A stretch of DNA of 64,000 nucleotides from Neocallimastix lanati (nom. inval.). Lineage: Eukaryota > Neocallimastigomycota > Neocallimastigomycetes > Neocallimastigales > Neocallimastigaceae. Shown here piece by piece: positions 26,701-37,722 of this stretch. The position numbers and the translations under genes are program-made. Under the pieces are notes generated by a model that was not told the DNA's origin, did not search any database, and saw only the letters and a program-made list of their open reading frames with translations. Numbering within the stretch: position 1 is the stretch's first letter; each line of letters starts with the position of its first letter. The stretch is taken from contig JACVTC010000002.1 of NCBI GenBank assembly GCA_016946835.1, forward strand, positions 1,601,001 through 1,665,000, read 5' to 3'.

Positions 26701-27535
26701 CATCCCATAAAATAGGTGATAATTTAGCTGCACTAAGTAATGTTTTCGCGCAGTTATCTAATGTCTGATTAATTCTTTCAGCGCGACCATTTTGTTGGGG
26801 ATTACCTGGTGTTGAATGATTGAATATAATTCCATTATTTTTAAGATAATTTATAAAATTAGAATTGTTATATTCTAAACCGTTATCAGATCTTACTTCT
26901 TTTATATTGTAATTACAAGTATTTTTCATAAGTTTATGAAACTCAATAAATTTTTGTACTGCTTCAGATTTGTGTTTCAGTAAGTAGACCCAACATTTTC
27001 TACTGAAATCATCTATGAATGTTATATAATATTTGTATCCACTAAATGATGGTGAAGGCTTTAGTGGTCCGACGATATCAGAATGAACGACTTGTAATGG
27101 TGAGGAACTTTTGTTGATTGTTTTGTTGAATGGTTTTTTCTTGAGTTTACTTATTTTGCAATCTTCACAATTTATATTATCATTCTTTTCTTCCTTAACG
27201 TTGTTGTTTTCTAGAAATTTTTGAAGATTTTGATTGTAATAGTGGCCTAATCTAGCATGCCATAATTTTAAATCGACATTGTTTATATTATAATCTTTAT
27301 TTTTCATTGAGCTTGTATTTAAAGTAAAGAGGTTTTCATCATTTGTATAAACGGTAGTAATTAGTTTATTATTTTTAAATATTTGGAGTCTTTCTTTATT
27401 GTTATGCATATCCATTACTAATTTGAAGCCTTTTTTACATAGGTAATGAGTGGAAATTAAATTATTTTGTATGTTTGGAGCATAAAATACTTCTCCAATA
27501 GAAAAATTATTATTTTTATACATCCCTTTGTACAT
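23720..27535 (-). pseudogene. Element A pol: integrase, RT, RNase H
   Basis: The integrase shows the HHCC finger (ARLGHYYNQNLQKFL, CEDCKISKLKKKPF) and DDE core (HSDIVGPLKP, RSDNGLEYNN, GRAERINQTL). RT shows ARLVVKGFRQIKGVDY, DIKAAYLNAKL and LYVDDILIAG. RNase H shows AYCDADFAGD, RSTSGYIF and STTEAEY. An Asn/Ile/Glu-rich low-complexity stretch (NEDIINEDIINEN) joins integrase and RT. The reading frame is broken. Confidence 0.9.
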
Positions 27536-28866
27536 ACCCTTTTTGTATATTCTATCGGATTGTCCGTTTGGGTATGTAATTCCTCTATTAGCACTTCTTC
27601 AATGTTTGATAGTATTTTTATATTCTTAGATAAATTAATCCCTGTTCCACTATCAATGATCCATGATTCTATATTGTTATCTTCCATAATATTATTTTCT
27701 TCTTTTAAGATTTCGGTAGTTACTTTATTTACCCTTATGTTCCTGGAAGTTATTGAACTGTTATTAAAATTATCTTTTACAATATTAGTTTTTATATTGA
27801 AGCAGAAGTCGAATGAAGGATCTGAATCTGAATTCGAATTGTTTTGTTCTTCATAATTAACGTTATAAGATTTGAAGTTTCTTTTACTACCTTTCCTGTT
27901 TAAAGATGTTCTTTTAATTTTAATTTTGTTTCTTGACTTATTATTAATATTTTTCTTTTCTCCTCTATAGTTATTATTTGGTGAATTCGATGGATTGAAG
28001 AAACAGTTATCAGTAGTGTGCCCATTTTTATGGCAATATTGACAGTATTCGTTGGAATTTGCTTCTTTATTAAAATTATATGGGAGTTTCCCATTTCGGA
28101 CTCTATTAATTTGATCTTCGTGTTGATATGTTTCCTTGATTTCTACTCGTTTAATACTTTTACTTTTCTTAATTATGGTACTTAGTTTTGTTATGTCTTC
28201 TTTTAAATCCTTAAATGTCTTTTCAACATATAGAAATGTGAATGAATATGCGATGCCGATTTTATTTAGTTCCTCTAAAGAATACAAGACTTTTGTTTCT
28301 TCACTTAGTTCTGGCTTATTTTGAGATTTTGCCTCGTTATTGTATTCTGTAAATAATGAGTTAAGATTATCTAAATACAGTTTAAAGTCATCGTTTTCGA
28401 TTTCTAGCTTTTTTATCTTCATTTCAATTTCAAATAATCTTGAAGGGCCTGTTTCTGAAAATCTTTCCTTTAATTCCTTTATCATTAAGTAGGCACTTGT
28501 ACAATTATTCAATAAGCTTTTTGTATATTCGTCGAGGCTGTTTAATATTATAATTCTGACTGTACTGTCATATTTTAAATGTTTTTTATTTGTGTTTATA
28601 TCTTTAATATTCTTTGATATATAATCACCCAATTCTTCAGAATCAAGGAATAATTTTAAATCTGAATGCCATTTGTGAAAGTTTTCATTTGTAATTCTAA
28701 AGTTTTGAATGTGAAATTTATTAATTGTGTTGGTTTGAATATTTGGAGGTTCTACTTCGACAAGAGTATCATTCATTGTTGTACTCGATGTATTTGTAGT
28801 CTTTGTTGTCTTTGAAGAAGTTTTTGAAGAACTCCCCGTAGCTGTTGAATTATCTGATTTAGTCAT
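27457..28866 (-). CDS. Element A gag and protease
   Basis: This 469-aa frame begins in a Ser/Thr-rich leader, then has a copia-type gag domain (NEEN-FHKWHSDLKLFL region), a zinc knuckle CQYCHKNGHTTDNC and the aspartic protease start WIIDSGTGINLS. It belongs to a fossil retroelement, not to the host. Confidence 0.9.
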   Translation of the reverse strand: MTKSDNSTATGSSSKTSSKTTKTTNTSSTTMNDTLVEVEPPNIQTNTINKFHIQNFRITNENFHKWHSDLKLFLDSEELGDYISKNIKDINTNKKHLKYDSTVRIIILNSLDEYTKSLLNNCTSAYLMIKELKERFSETGPSRLFEIEMKIKKLEIENDDFKLYLDNLNSLFTEYNNEAKSQNKPELSEETKVLYSLEELNKIGIAYSFTFLYVEKTFKDLKEDITKLSTIIKKSKSIKRVEIKETYQHEDQINRVRNGKLPYNFNKEANSNEYCQYCHKNGHTTDNCFFNPSNSPNNNYRGEKKNINNKSRNKIKIKRTSLNRKGSKRNFKSYNVNYEEQNNSNSDSDPSFDFCFNIKTNIVKDNFNNSSITSRNIRVNKVTTEILKEENNIMEDNNIESWIIDSGTGINLSKNIKILSNIEEVLIEELHTQTDNPIEYTKRVCTKGCIKIIIFLLEKYFMLQTYKII

Positions 28867-28985
28867 TTTAATGTGACTGCCAATATTTCTTTATTTTAAT
28901 ATTTAATGAATGTTTAATATTTAATATATTAGATTTTGATATCAACAATTGTTAATGAATTATTGAGTCATTGAGACTCTTAATC

Positions 28986-29260
28986 TGTTAAATATAACAC
29001 TTAAATTCAGAAATGATATTTATATTTTATTATGTGTTTATTTATTTATTTATTTATTTATTTATTGCTTTTACATTTAGAAAGACCTTATTCATTTAAG
29101 AATATGTTATTACATGTTATTTATATTTATTTTCTAGTCTAACATTATTGGTAACATTTAACGTTACACTGCATTATATTATCGAATAAAAAAATATTTT
29201 ACACTTAATAATGTAGTATAATGTACAATGTAATTAAACACATAACTGTGATATTTAACA
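28986..29260 (-). repeat. Element A 5' LTR
   Basis: 275 bp, same length as its partner and nearly identical. Its right end abuts ATT repeats (29261-29277). Confidence 0.95.
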
Positions 29261-29277
29261 ATTATTATTATTATTAT

Positions 29278-29494
29278 TGTTAGAATATGTGAAATGTATG
29301 AAATAAGTGTCAAATGTATTTATAATGTATTGACACGTATTGTATTAAATTAAATGTATAAGCCACATATTATTCATATAAATACATGTAAACTCATAGA
29401 GTTATACTTTGAGTAATTCTTGAGTAATTCCTAAGTATAAAACATATTAATAAAGTTGACATAATCATTAACCACAAATTCCAGACTGTTAACA
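29278..29494 (+). repeat. Element B 5' LTR
   Basis: 217 bp. It is followed directly by the primer site shared with elements A and F. Confidence 0.95.
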
Positions 29495-29516
29495 GATTAA
29501 GAGTCTCAATGACTCT
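29495..29516 (+). promoter_or_regulatory. Element B primer-binding site, candidate half-tRNA-Lys type
   Basis: GATTAAGAGTC lies against the LTR end. Its complement GACTCTTAATC matches the anticodon arm of tRNA-Lys(CUU) as known from yeast, as in copia-like elements that prime from an internal tRNA cut. The same sequence sits beside the 5' LTRs of A (28985 leftward) and F (42448). Confidence 0.6.
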
Positions 29517-29519
29517 CAA

Positions 29520-30560
29520 ATGGATTCACTGAAAGATGAATCCAAAGCCGGACAAAACATTACGTCAAGGAGAAAAACTATTAAAAAATTCTAATCCTTA
29601 CAATTTAACCAAATTTATTTCCAAGCTAGTTATAATTCTTTCCATATAGAAAAATTTTTGAAATTGAGATCTTGAAATTTTAAATTGAAATTTAAATCGC
29701 AATGCTAATTGAAAATAGGAAATAATGAATTAATTAACACCTAAATAAAATGAAAATAAATTCCGTTTGTTGAAATAAAGAGAAAACTATGCTTATAATT
29801 CCAAACATAAAATTAAATTACATTTTATAATTTAAAATTTAAAATTTTAAAATTCTAAATGTAAACAAATAAATAATTTAAAATTTAAAATTTATTTAAT
29901 AAATTTTGAATCTTATTTATTCAGAAATAAAATGAACTAATATAAATTAGAAAATAAATAATATTTATTTTGAATATTAAGAAATTTAAAATTCACAAGA
30001 TAGATAAGAATTTATTTAGAAATAAACAATGATTTTAAATTTAAACTTATTATTTGAATAAGATTATTTAGAATTATGAAAGTAAACAATGCAAACAAAC
30101 AATTTAGAATTTTAAAATGAATAAAATAATTTGGATTTAAGTAAAACAATAATTTAATTCTGAAAATAACTATATAGAAAATTATTTCAAAAGAAAACAA
30201 AGAATTTAAATTTAGATGTAAACAAACATTTATTCTCAAAATTAATAATAAATAGTTCATATTATTGTGAAAATAACATTTTTTAAGTTGAAATAAGCTT
30301 ATTTTTACATGACCTCCATAATATAAGACTGAAAATAATTACAAAGTATTATAAATTTTGAAAGATAGTAGAGTATACAATAAGTTTAAAGAATTTAAAT
30401 TCGAATAAATAAACATGCAATCTTCTAAATTACTGTATTTATCATAAATAATACAAATTATTAAAAGAAATAAAATATTCATTCGAAATTAACATAAGTA
30501 AATATACACGATAGAATAGTTTGAGATTAAAACCTCTCTTAACACAGATTATAATAGTAT
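29520..30560. other. Element B left interior, no recognised gene
   Basis: AT-rich sequence built largely from AAATTTAAAATT-like words between the primer site and the lysozyme piece. No gag-like domain is visible. Confidence 0.5.
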
Positions 30561-30564
30561 AAAA

Positions 30565-31209
30565 ATGATATTAAAATACAAATTATATTATATAAACACA
30601 ATTCTGTTCTTATTTTTTATCTTTCCAACGATCTTCACTTTAAGTGATGAATGCATTAATAGAGGAGGAGTATGTCAGGAGAAATCTTCATGTGTTGGCA
30701 ATTATATACCTATTCCGGGACATTGTGAAGGAGAGGAAAGTATTCAATGTTGCATTGAGAATCATCATACTCCAAGTGATAATATAATAGATATAATAAA
30801 AAATTTTGAAGGTTTGAGAACGAAAGCTTATAAATGTGTTGCCGGAGTTTGGACTATCGGTTATGGTACTACCAGTTCCGATTCTAAAATTACCGGAATT
30901 AATATACTTCCAGTAATACAAATACAAATAATATTTCGAATAACATAAGTACAGTTGATGGTGACTCTTGTAATTATTACATTTATGATCCCGATACAAT
31001 AATTAATGACGATTATTTTTATGATAATGATGATGAAATATTAGATGATAATGAAACTACTGATTATATGTGGGATGATGATCAACTTTATAATGAACAA
31101 GATCAAGAAAATAATAAAAAATCTCCTTGGTTATGGATAGGAATTGGAATTGGAATTTTTGTTATATTAATTTTAATTATTATAATCCTCTGTTGTTGTA
31201 TACATTAAT
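30565..31209 (+). pseudogene. GH24 (phage-type) lysozyme N-terminal piece plus acidic membrane-anchored tail, inside element B
   Basis: The first part encodes a signal peptide (about residues 1-27, hydrophobic LFLFFIFPTIF), a Cys-rich module (CINRGGVCQEKSSC then GHCEGEESIQCC) and the start of a GH24 muramidase: NFEGLRTKAYKCVAGVWTIG. The spacing E-x8-C-x5-T matches the E-(D/C)-T catalytic triad of phage lysozymes. The rest of the GH24 domain is not there. A second coding stretch (to 31209) in another frame is Asp/Asn-rich and ends in a strong membrane segment (WLWIGIGIGIFVILILIIII) with CCC. The piece lies between B's 5' LTR and hairpin array. Gut fungi are known to carry bacterial-type GH24 genes. 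I treat it as captured, non-functional cargo; a spliced gene is not excluded. Confidence 0.6.
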
Positions 31210-31444
31210 AGAAATAAAATTTTCTCTTATTATGATTTCTCAGAATTTTCAATATTTGTCAACTATTGATAGAATTACCCCTTATGTCACTTTATAAAAT
31301 ATCCATTTAAATTACTATACATTTAATTCAATACTCATACTTTTGGACAGAGAAAAGAAAAGAAACATAGAATATGTAAATATCATGAAAATGTACAATA
31401 ATATATAACCTATTTAAAGAAGTTAAACGCAAGTACATATTAAA

Positions 31445-31559
31445 TCTACTATCGCTTCAAAATATTAGTAGAGTTAACGTTAATTTATAATTAACTTAGA
31501 ATTAATATATAAGATATTACTTATAAATGAAAGAAATTATAATTAACTTGAGGTTAATT
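31445..31559 (+). ncRNA. Element B hairpin array, left end
   Basis: Three successive dyads: TCTACTA/TAGTAGA (31445-31472), AGTTAA/TTAACT (31472-31496) and AATTAAC/GTTAATT (31541-31559). They were contiguous with the array at 57018 onward before element D inserted at AGTAT. The RNA role is inferred from structure only. Confidence 0.45.
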
Positions 31560-31592
31560 ATTCTCCCAAAATATTGCACAAATATATAGTAT

Positions 31593-31608
31593 TGTAACGA
31601 AATCTTCA
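31593..31608 (+). repeat. Element D 5' LTR, first 16 bp
   Basis: Identical to the first 16 bp of the 3' LTR at 56374. It ends in TTCA, the target used by unit X and element C. Confidence 0.9.
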
Positions 31609-32859
31609 TGATACGTTATTTCTATAAGTATCAATGTTTTTGTGGTTAGCAAGATTGTATTAAATAAAAATATATTCTAATATAAAAATATATAATTACA
31701 ATACACGTTAATATTAAAACAAAATATAAAAAAAATTATAGTTTTGTCGTTTTATTTATTTATTTAAATTATTTATGTCGTAATACAAATTTTATAATAA
31801 AATGTTATTAAAGATCTTATTAATTATTTATTTCTAACTAACTTATTACTATTAAAATTTTTGATAAATAAATATATTCCCCAAATATATTTATTTTAAC
31901 CAATTTTATCTCTATTTTTTTCCAAATAAAAAAACCTCCTTTTCTTTAAAGAATTATAATAATTTTTCTTTTATATTTCTAATTTCTAATTTACTATAAA
32001 TTAAATCCTATTGGCTATTAACTAATTAAATAAATTTAATAATTTTTATATTACTATTTATTATTATAATATACATATATAATTTAACTAATTATTTATT
32101 ATATTTATGTTAAAATTAAGATATAAAATAGTTTTATGATTAATAACGTTACTAGGTTAATATGTTGAATTATATATTAATAATCCAACAATAATTAATT
32201 AATAATAATATAAAAATAATATAAGATAAATAGTTAAGTTATTTAAACACTTAATATCTAAGAATATTTTAAATAATAATTTCTTTGAAGGATTTATGAA
32301 AATATTTATTTATTGAATTATTAGTATATAATTATTGTAAGTACAATAACCTTACAAAGAACATAAAAGATAGATTTTTACATCTTTCTTTTATACTTTG
32401 TAAGTTACATAATAATAGTATTTAATTATAAGATAATAATAATATAGTAAAATGAATATTAATAAAATATTAAAATAATAACAATATCGATATGTTTAAA
32501 ATATTTAATATAATTAAATAAATTTAATTTGTATAATTAATTTGAATAATTAAAAATAGTAATTAATATATATGATATAAACATATATATAAACATATAT
32601 ATAAACATAATATAAATAAATACATGTGACGTCATATGTAAATAATTGAAATTATTAATATAAATCTTATTTATTAATATTTTCAGAATTATTAGGCCTA
32701 AGATAATTCTTTAAATACTAAATAAGAATTTATATTAATTATTAATTAAATGTATATTGAAATGTGAATAACTGAAATTGAGATTTCAATTCAGTTATAA
32801 TTTCAACAATTTAATTTTATTTCTTGATAATATTCTCTTTTTATTTAAATACTGCATCA
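31609..32859 (-). mobile_element. Unit X: solo-LTR-like insert, 1251 bp
   Basis: It starts TGATACG and ends TGCATCA, with TTCA on each side (31605-31608 and 32860-32863). There is no coding frame. TG..CA ends plus a 4-bp duplication fit a solo LTR of a Ty3-like family; its strand is uncertain. A near-perfect hairpin of about 24 bp lies at 32351-32405 (arms CTTACAAAG/CTTTGTAAG outermost). Confidence 0.55.
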
Positions 32860-32863
32860 TTCA

Positions 32864-33161
32864 TGTTAAGGTTTTAGAGAATTAAATAAAAATAAAGTAA
32901 GGAAACACAAATTTTATTCATTTATTTATTATTTTTATTTATTTTATTAATTTTACTTGATGATATTTAAAAATTAGTAGCAAAATTTACAACTATTTAT
33001 ACTTTTTTCAAGGCATAAAAGTTGTTCTTGCCACTAAATTACATTTTATTTATTTTTTTTTTTTTTATAAAAACTATTAAATTTAAATTGAATTTTATAA
33101 TTAGTTATATAAAATTTAATTATAACAATATAAATAAAATACATTTATAATATTAATAAAA

Positions 33162-33208
<47 letters not shown>

Positions 33209-33706
33209 TTATTTATTTAAAAATATCTAAAATATTACTAATAAGAATTTATTTAATTGGCTATAATTTTTATTACAATCTGTTAAAATATTCAAATAAA
33301 AATAAAAATACTATTCTAATATAAAGGTTTTTAATAAAATAAAATATTTTTCAATATAAAATAAAACATTTCGATATAAAATTTTATAATAAAAAGTTAA
33401 AATATAATATATAAATTTTTAATTATCAATATATAAAAATATTATTAATATAAATTTTCATTATTAATATAAAAAAAAAATAAGATTTATTATTAATATT
33501 GCTAATATAAGTTTTAAATATATAAAAATATTACTTTTAATATAAGATTTAATATAAAAATCTAAAGTTTAATATAATTTTTGATTTAATTTTTGATCTT
33601 TGGATTTAAAAATTTATTAAAGTACAAAAATAATAATGTACACATAATGTATTAGAAATAAATCGTAGATTTAATTAAGAATGCATTATTTAGTACATTC
33701 TTATCA
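32864..33706 (-). repeat. Element C 3' LTR
   Basis: 843 bp, TGATAAG..CTTAACA on the minus strand, with a poly(T) run at 33165-33206. Confidence 0.95.
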
Positions 33707-33724
33707 AGATGCCCCGACGAAGAC

Positions 33725-36700
33725 TCAAGCTTCTCTGTAAGCGGAGTTAAACTTTACTAAATTTTTAAAGTGAACATTCCTATCGAGTTGCTTTCCAGTC
33801 TTCTGATCGATTAGGGTTGCCGTGTTGAATTGAATTTTTAAAATTTTAAATGGTCCATTGTAATATGGTTCTAGCTTAGTGCGGCTAAAGTTTCTAACAA
33901 GAACAAGATCACCAGCCTTTAATTCTTTTCCCTTTTTCATACTTATTTGTTCTTCTCGTCTTGTTGCCCAATACTTGTTAGCATTCTTCACATTTTCGCA
34001 TGCTTCTCTAGTCCATTGATAATGACGAACAAATTTTTCCATTAAAATTTCATCATATGATTTACCTGCATTTTCAATTGTTCTTATGGCTATATCATAA
34101 GGCTGTTGGTCTTCTCTTCCATATACTAATTCAAAACTAGAATGTCCAGTAGCTGTATTTTTGGTAGTTCGAAGTGCCCATAAAGCAGAAGGTAAAACTT
34201 CATCCCAATCTTGATTTTTCCTTCCTAATAAACGAAGTAATTTTCCAATTTCTTTATTTCGATTTTCAGTAAGGCCATTTGATTCAGGGTGGTAAGTAGC
34301 TACAAATTTAACATATACATCATAAAAATCAAGAAAGATTTTAGTCATATCAGAAGTGAATTGGACTCCATTATCAGTAGTAATAACTTGAGGTACACCA
34401 TGTCTTGCAAAAACGTTTATTAAAAATTTAATTATATCAGAGGAAGTTATGTTTTCAGTGGGTTCGGCTTCAACCCATTTGGTAAAGTAATCAACAGTTA
34501 CTATAATATATTGATTATTATTTCTTGTTTTTGGTAACGGTCCTATAATATCTAATCCTAAATGCACAAAGGGACCCTCCACTTTAGTTGGATGGTTTTC
34601 GGTTGGTTCTGGATATGGTTGAGGACGATTTAATTGGCATTTTTCACAATTACTAACAATTCTTTTGATATCTTTAATCATATGATTCCAATAAAAGTTT
34701 TTCTTAAGTCTTTGATATGTTTTGTAATATCCTTCGTGGCCAATATTATGAGCTTCTAAAATTAATTTAAACCTTTCATTTTCGTCCGTTATTAATTTTC
34801 TATAATTTCCATTGTCGATAAAGTAATCTTCACCATCAATAACAGTAAACTTTTCATTAATAAATTCCTTTATAACTTTAGATAATAATTCTTCATTATT
34901 TCCATCAGTAATTTTTGTTAATAATATCTTTCTCTCTTCCTTACTTTTCATTCTTGAAAGAGCATCAGCTAACACATTCTTTTTGCCTGATTCATATTTT
35001 ATATTAATTCCAAGCATACTAGCGGTTAGACACCATCTTGTTTGCCTTGCATTCAAAGGTTCTTTATTCTTAAATAAACCAACTAATGGTTTATGATCTG
35101 TGTAAATAGTTGTAGGTAGTGGATTTCCTTCAATATAAGATTTAAATTTAGTCATACAGTAAAACAAAGCGGTTCCTTCCAAATCGGTAATACCATAATT
35201 CTTTTCAGCTTTCTTTAAACTTCTACTTATAAAGTGTATTGGATGCTCCTTACCGGTTTCTTCTTCTTTTTGTAAAAGAACTCCACCAATTCCATTATAC
35301 GAAGCATCAGTTCTAATGATAAAAGGTTTGTCAAATGACGGAAATTTTAGAATAGGTGCATTGATTAATTTTTCTTTTAGGAGTTCAAAGCTTTCTTGTT
35401 GTTCTTTATTCCATTCATATTTAGTATTCTTTTTCAATAATTTACATAAAGGTGAGGTAATTTGAGCATATTTAGGAATAAAGTCACGATAATATCCTAC
35501 TGCTCCTAGAAATGATCTTAATTCATGAATTGATGAAGGGGCTTCCCACTTCTTAATAGCTGTTATTTTACTTTCCATGGGACTTAATCCTTTAGTAGTA
35601 AGTTTGTGACCTAATACATCAACTTCAGTTTGAAGAAAATGGCACTTTTCAATATTAATTTTTAACTTGTTTTCTTTAAATACTTCTAATACTTGTTTAA
35701 TATGAATTAAATGTTCTTCGATACTTTTTGAATAGATCAAAACATCATCAATAAATACGTAAACAAATTCACCAATAAAAGGGAATAAAATTTTATTCAT
35801 TTCTCTTTGGAAGGTTGAGGGAGCTCCAGTAAGTCCAAAAGGCATAACCTTAAATTGATAATTTCCAAACTTAGTAGTGAAAGTGGTTACTTCAACGCTT
35901 TCTTCATCCATTAAGATTTGGTGAAAACCAGAAAATAAATCAAGAGTTGTAAATATTTTAGCTCCTCCGAGACTATCAAAAATTTCATCTATATATGGAA
36001 CTGAATAAGAATCTTTTTCTGTCATATCATTGACTTTTCGGTAGTCAATGCACAAGCGCCACTTTCCATTGTGTTTTAGAATAAGTACTACTGGAGATGA
36101 CCATTCTGAACAGGATGGTTCTATCAATCCTTTCTTAATAAGTTTTGTAAGTTCTTCTTTTAAGATATCTGATTTTAATTTAGTTAACCTATAACTTCTT
36201 AATTTTACTGGCTTTGAATTTGCTTTTAAACGGATCTTATGTGGTGAAAGTTTAGAAGGAGTTAGTTCTTCTGTTGAAGTGGCAACTATGTCAATCATTT
36301 CTTTGAGAATTTTAATAATTTGTTCTTTATAATCTTTATTTAAGGTACTTAAAAATTCATCACTCTCAATAAATTCCATTGGAGTTAATTCCTTTATAAT
36401 TTCCTTTTCATTATTCGTTTCTTTAACTTTTCTAATAGTGCAAATTATACTTTCTTCATCATAATATTGATTATTTATTTTAGCTATTTCTTCGTATTCA
36501 CTTTCTGACAAAAGTTTACATAAACTGTTTAAGGTCGGATGAATAAATAAACAATGATCGATTTGAGTTTTAAAGTTTATTAACATATCATAAAAAGAGT
36601 CTTCTTTCTCAATAATTCTAAAGTCCGCATTAAATTCATAATTATTAATTTTTACTGGTAATCGAACAATAATTCCTTCCGAGTATTCTTCATCTTGTGT

Positions 36701-37540
36701 TGCTAGTTGGATTCTTCCACGACTTTTTCCAACTGTTTCATATTCACCAGGTAATTTATCAAAATACTGCTTAGTAACGATGCTTAGGTTACTACAAGAA
36801 TCAATTAAAAGTTTTCCTAGTACTCCGTCAACACTTGCATCAACCATTGCTAAGTCTTCTTCGGCTACTTCATTACTTTTACTTATGTAGCTATGATCAT
36901 AGTTATTTACTAATAAAGTTCGTGCTATTACATTGTCTACAGTTCCAATTATTTTAGATTTTTCTAACTTTAAACCTTGAGTTAGTTGTGAACGAATTTT
37001 CGGACATGCATTCAAGAGTTGACCTATCGTAATACTGGATTTAAGATTATTTAAATCATCCATAATATTGTAAGGTTCTTTATTATTCATCATTTTAATA
37101 TTCCTCTTTACTAACTGAGTATTTCCATTATTAGTTTCTTTAGTTTTTGTTGAAATTAATTTTTCCAAAGTATTAGTTTTATTTTGTTGATTATCTTTAT
37201 TCATTTCTAGATCTTCTATTTCATTATCGATTACAAGTATATCTTCAGATTCAACTTTTTCCTTTCCTTTTGATGAATAATTGTTGTTTTCTTCTTTACT
37301 TTCTCTTACTCTTGTCATATTTCTTAATTCCTTTTCTTTTTGTTTTTCTTTGTTAATATTTGGTTGAGTTAAAATTGATGGAAGTATTTGATTTTTATAA
37401 GCTTTATTTGGTTTATTATGTAGCTCATTTTCTTTCTTCTTTCTTAAAGCAGGAGTTGCGAAAGGACGTGGATTATCTTTTAAACTTTTATGTACTTTCT
37501 TGGAATTACTTTCTTCTTTTTCGCTGTTATTATCATTCAT
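33725..37540 (-). CDS. Element C pol: protease, RT, RNase H, integrase
   Basis: A 1271-aa frame. It contains a protease motif LLIDSCSNLSIV, RT (CIDYRKVND, VMPFGLTGAPSTFQ, FVYVFIDDVLIYS), RNase H (IRTDASYNGIGGVLL, IYTDHKPLVGL) and integrase with H2C2 finger (HNIGHEGYY, CEKCQLNRP) and DDE core (LGLDIIGPLP, TDNGVQFTSD, NGLTENRNKEI). It ends in a GPF/Y-type module (YNGPFKILKI). The open frame continues back into the end of gag in another frame, which fits the frameshift expression known from Ty3/gypsy. Confidence 0.95.
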   Translation of the reverse strand: MNDNNSEKEESNSKKVHKSLKDNPRPFATPALRKKKENELHNKPNKAYKNQILPSILTQPNINKEKQKEKELRNMTRVRESKEENNNYSSKGKEKVESEDILVIDNEIEDLEMNKDNQQNKTNTLEKLISTKTKETNNGNTQLVKRNIKMMNNKEPYNIMDDLNNLKSSITIGQLLNACPKIRSQLTQGLKLEKSKIIGTVDNVIARTLLVNNYDHSYISKSNEVAEEDLAMVDASVDGVLGKLLIDSCSNLSIVTKQYFDKLPGEYETVGKSRGRIQLATQDEEYSEGIIVRLPVKINNYEFNADFRIIEKEDSFYDMLINFKTQIDHCLFIHPTLNSLCKLLSESEYEEIAKINNQYYDEESIICTIRKVKETNNEKEIIKELTPMEFIESDEFLSTLNKDYKEQIIKILKEMIDIVATSTEELTPSKLSPHKIRLKANSKPVKLRSYRLTKLKSDILKEELTKLIKKGLIEPSCSEWSSPVVLILKHNGKWRLCIDYRKVNDMTEKDSYSVPYIDEIFDSLGGAKIFTTLDLFSGFHQILMDEESVEVTTFTTKFGNYQFKVMPFGLTGAPSTFQREMNKILFPFIGEFVYVFIDDVLIYSKSIEEHLIHIKQVLEVFKENKLKINIEKCHFLQTEVDVLGHKLTTKGLSPMESKITAIKKWEAPSSIHELRSFLGAVGYYRDFIPKYAQITSPLCKLLKKNTKYEWNKEQQESFELLKEKLINAPILKFPSFDKPFIIRTDASYNGIGGVLLQKEEETGKEHPIHFISRSLKKAEKNYGITDLEGTALFYCMTKFKSYIEGNPLPTTIYTDHKPLVGLFKNKEPLNARQTRWCLTASMLGINIKYESGKKNVLADALSRMKSKEERKILLTKITDGNNEELLSKVIKEFINEKFTVIDGEDYFIDNGNYRKLITDENERFKLILEAHNIGHEGYYKTYQRLKKNFYWNHMIKDIKRIVSNCEKCQLNRPQPYPEPTENHPTKVEGPFVHLGLDIIGPLPKTRNNNQYIIVTVDYFTKWVEAEPTENITSSDIIKFLINVFARHGVPQVITTDNGVQFTSDMTKIFLDFYDVYVKFVATYHPESNGLTENRNKEIGKLLRLLGRKNQDWDEVLPSALWALRTTKNTATGHSSFELVYGREDQQPYDIAIRTIENAGKSYDEILMEKFVRHYQWTREACENVKNANKYWATRREEQISMKKGKELKAGDLVLVRNFSRTKLEPYYNGPFKILKIQFNTATLIDQKTGKQLDRNVHFKNLVKFNSAYREA

Positions 37541-37722
37541 TTTTCTTTTTATAGCATTTATAATGATATCATCCTCACTATCAGGTGTGTCACTAAAATC
37601 AAATTCTTCAGATTCTTCATTAAAGGAATTATTATCAATTGGAGTATTCTTAGTAAAAGTATTATTTTGTAAATTATTTAATGAAGCTATTGTTTTGTCA
37701 TTGGGAGTGCTTCTGCTCCCAT

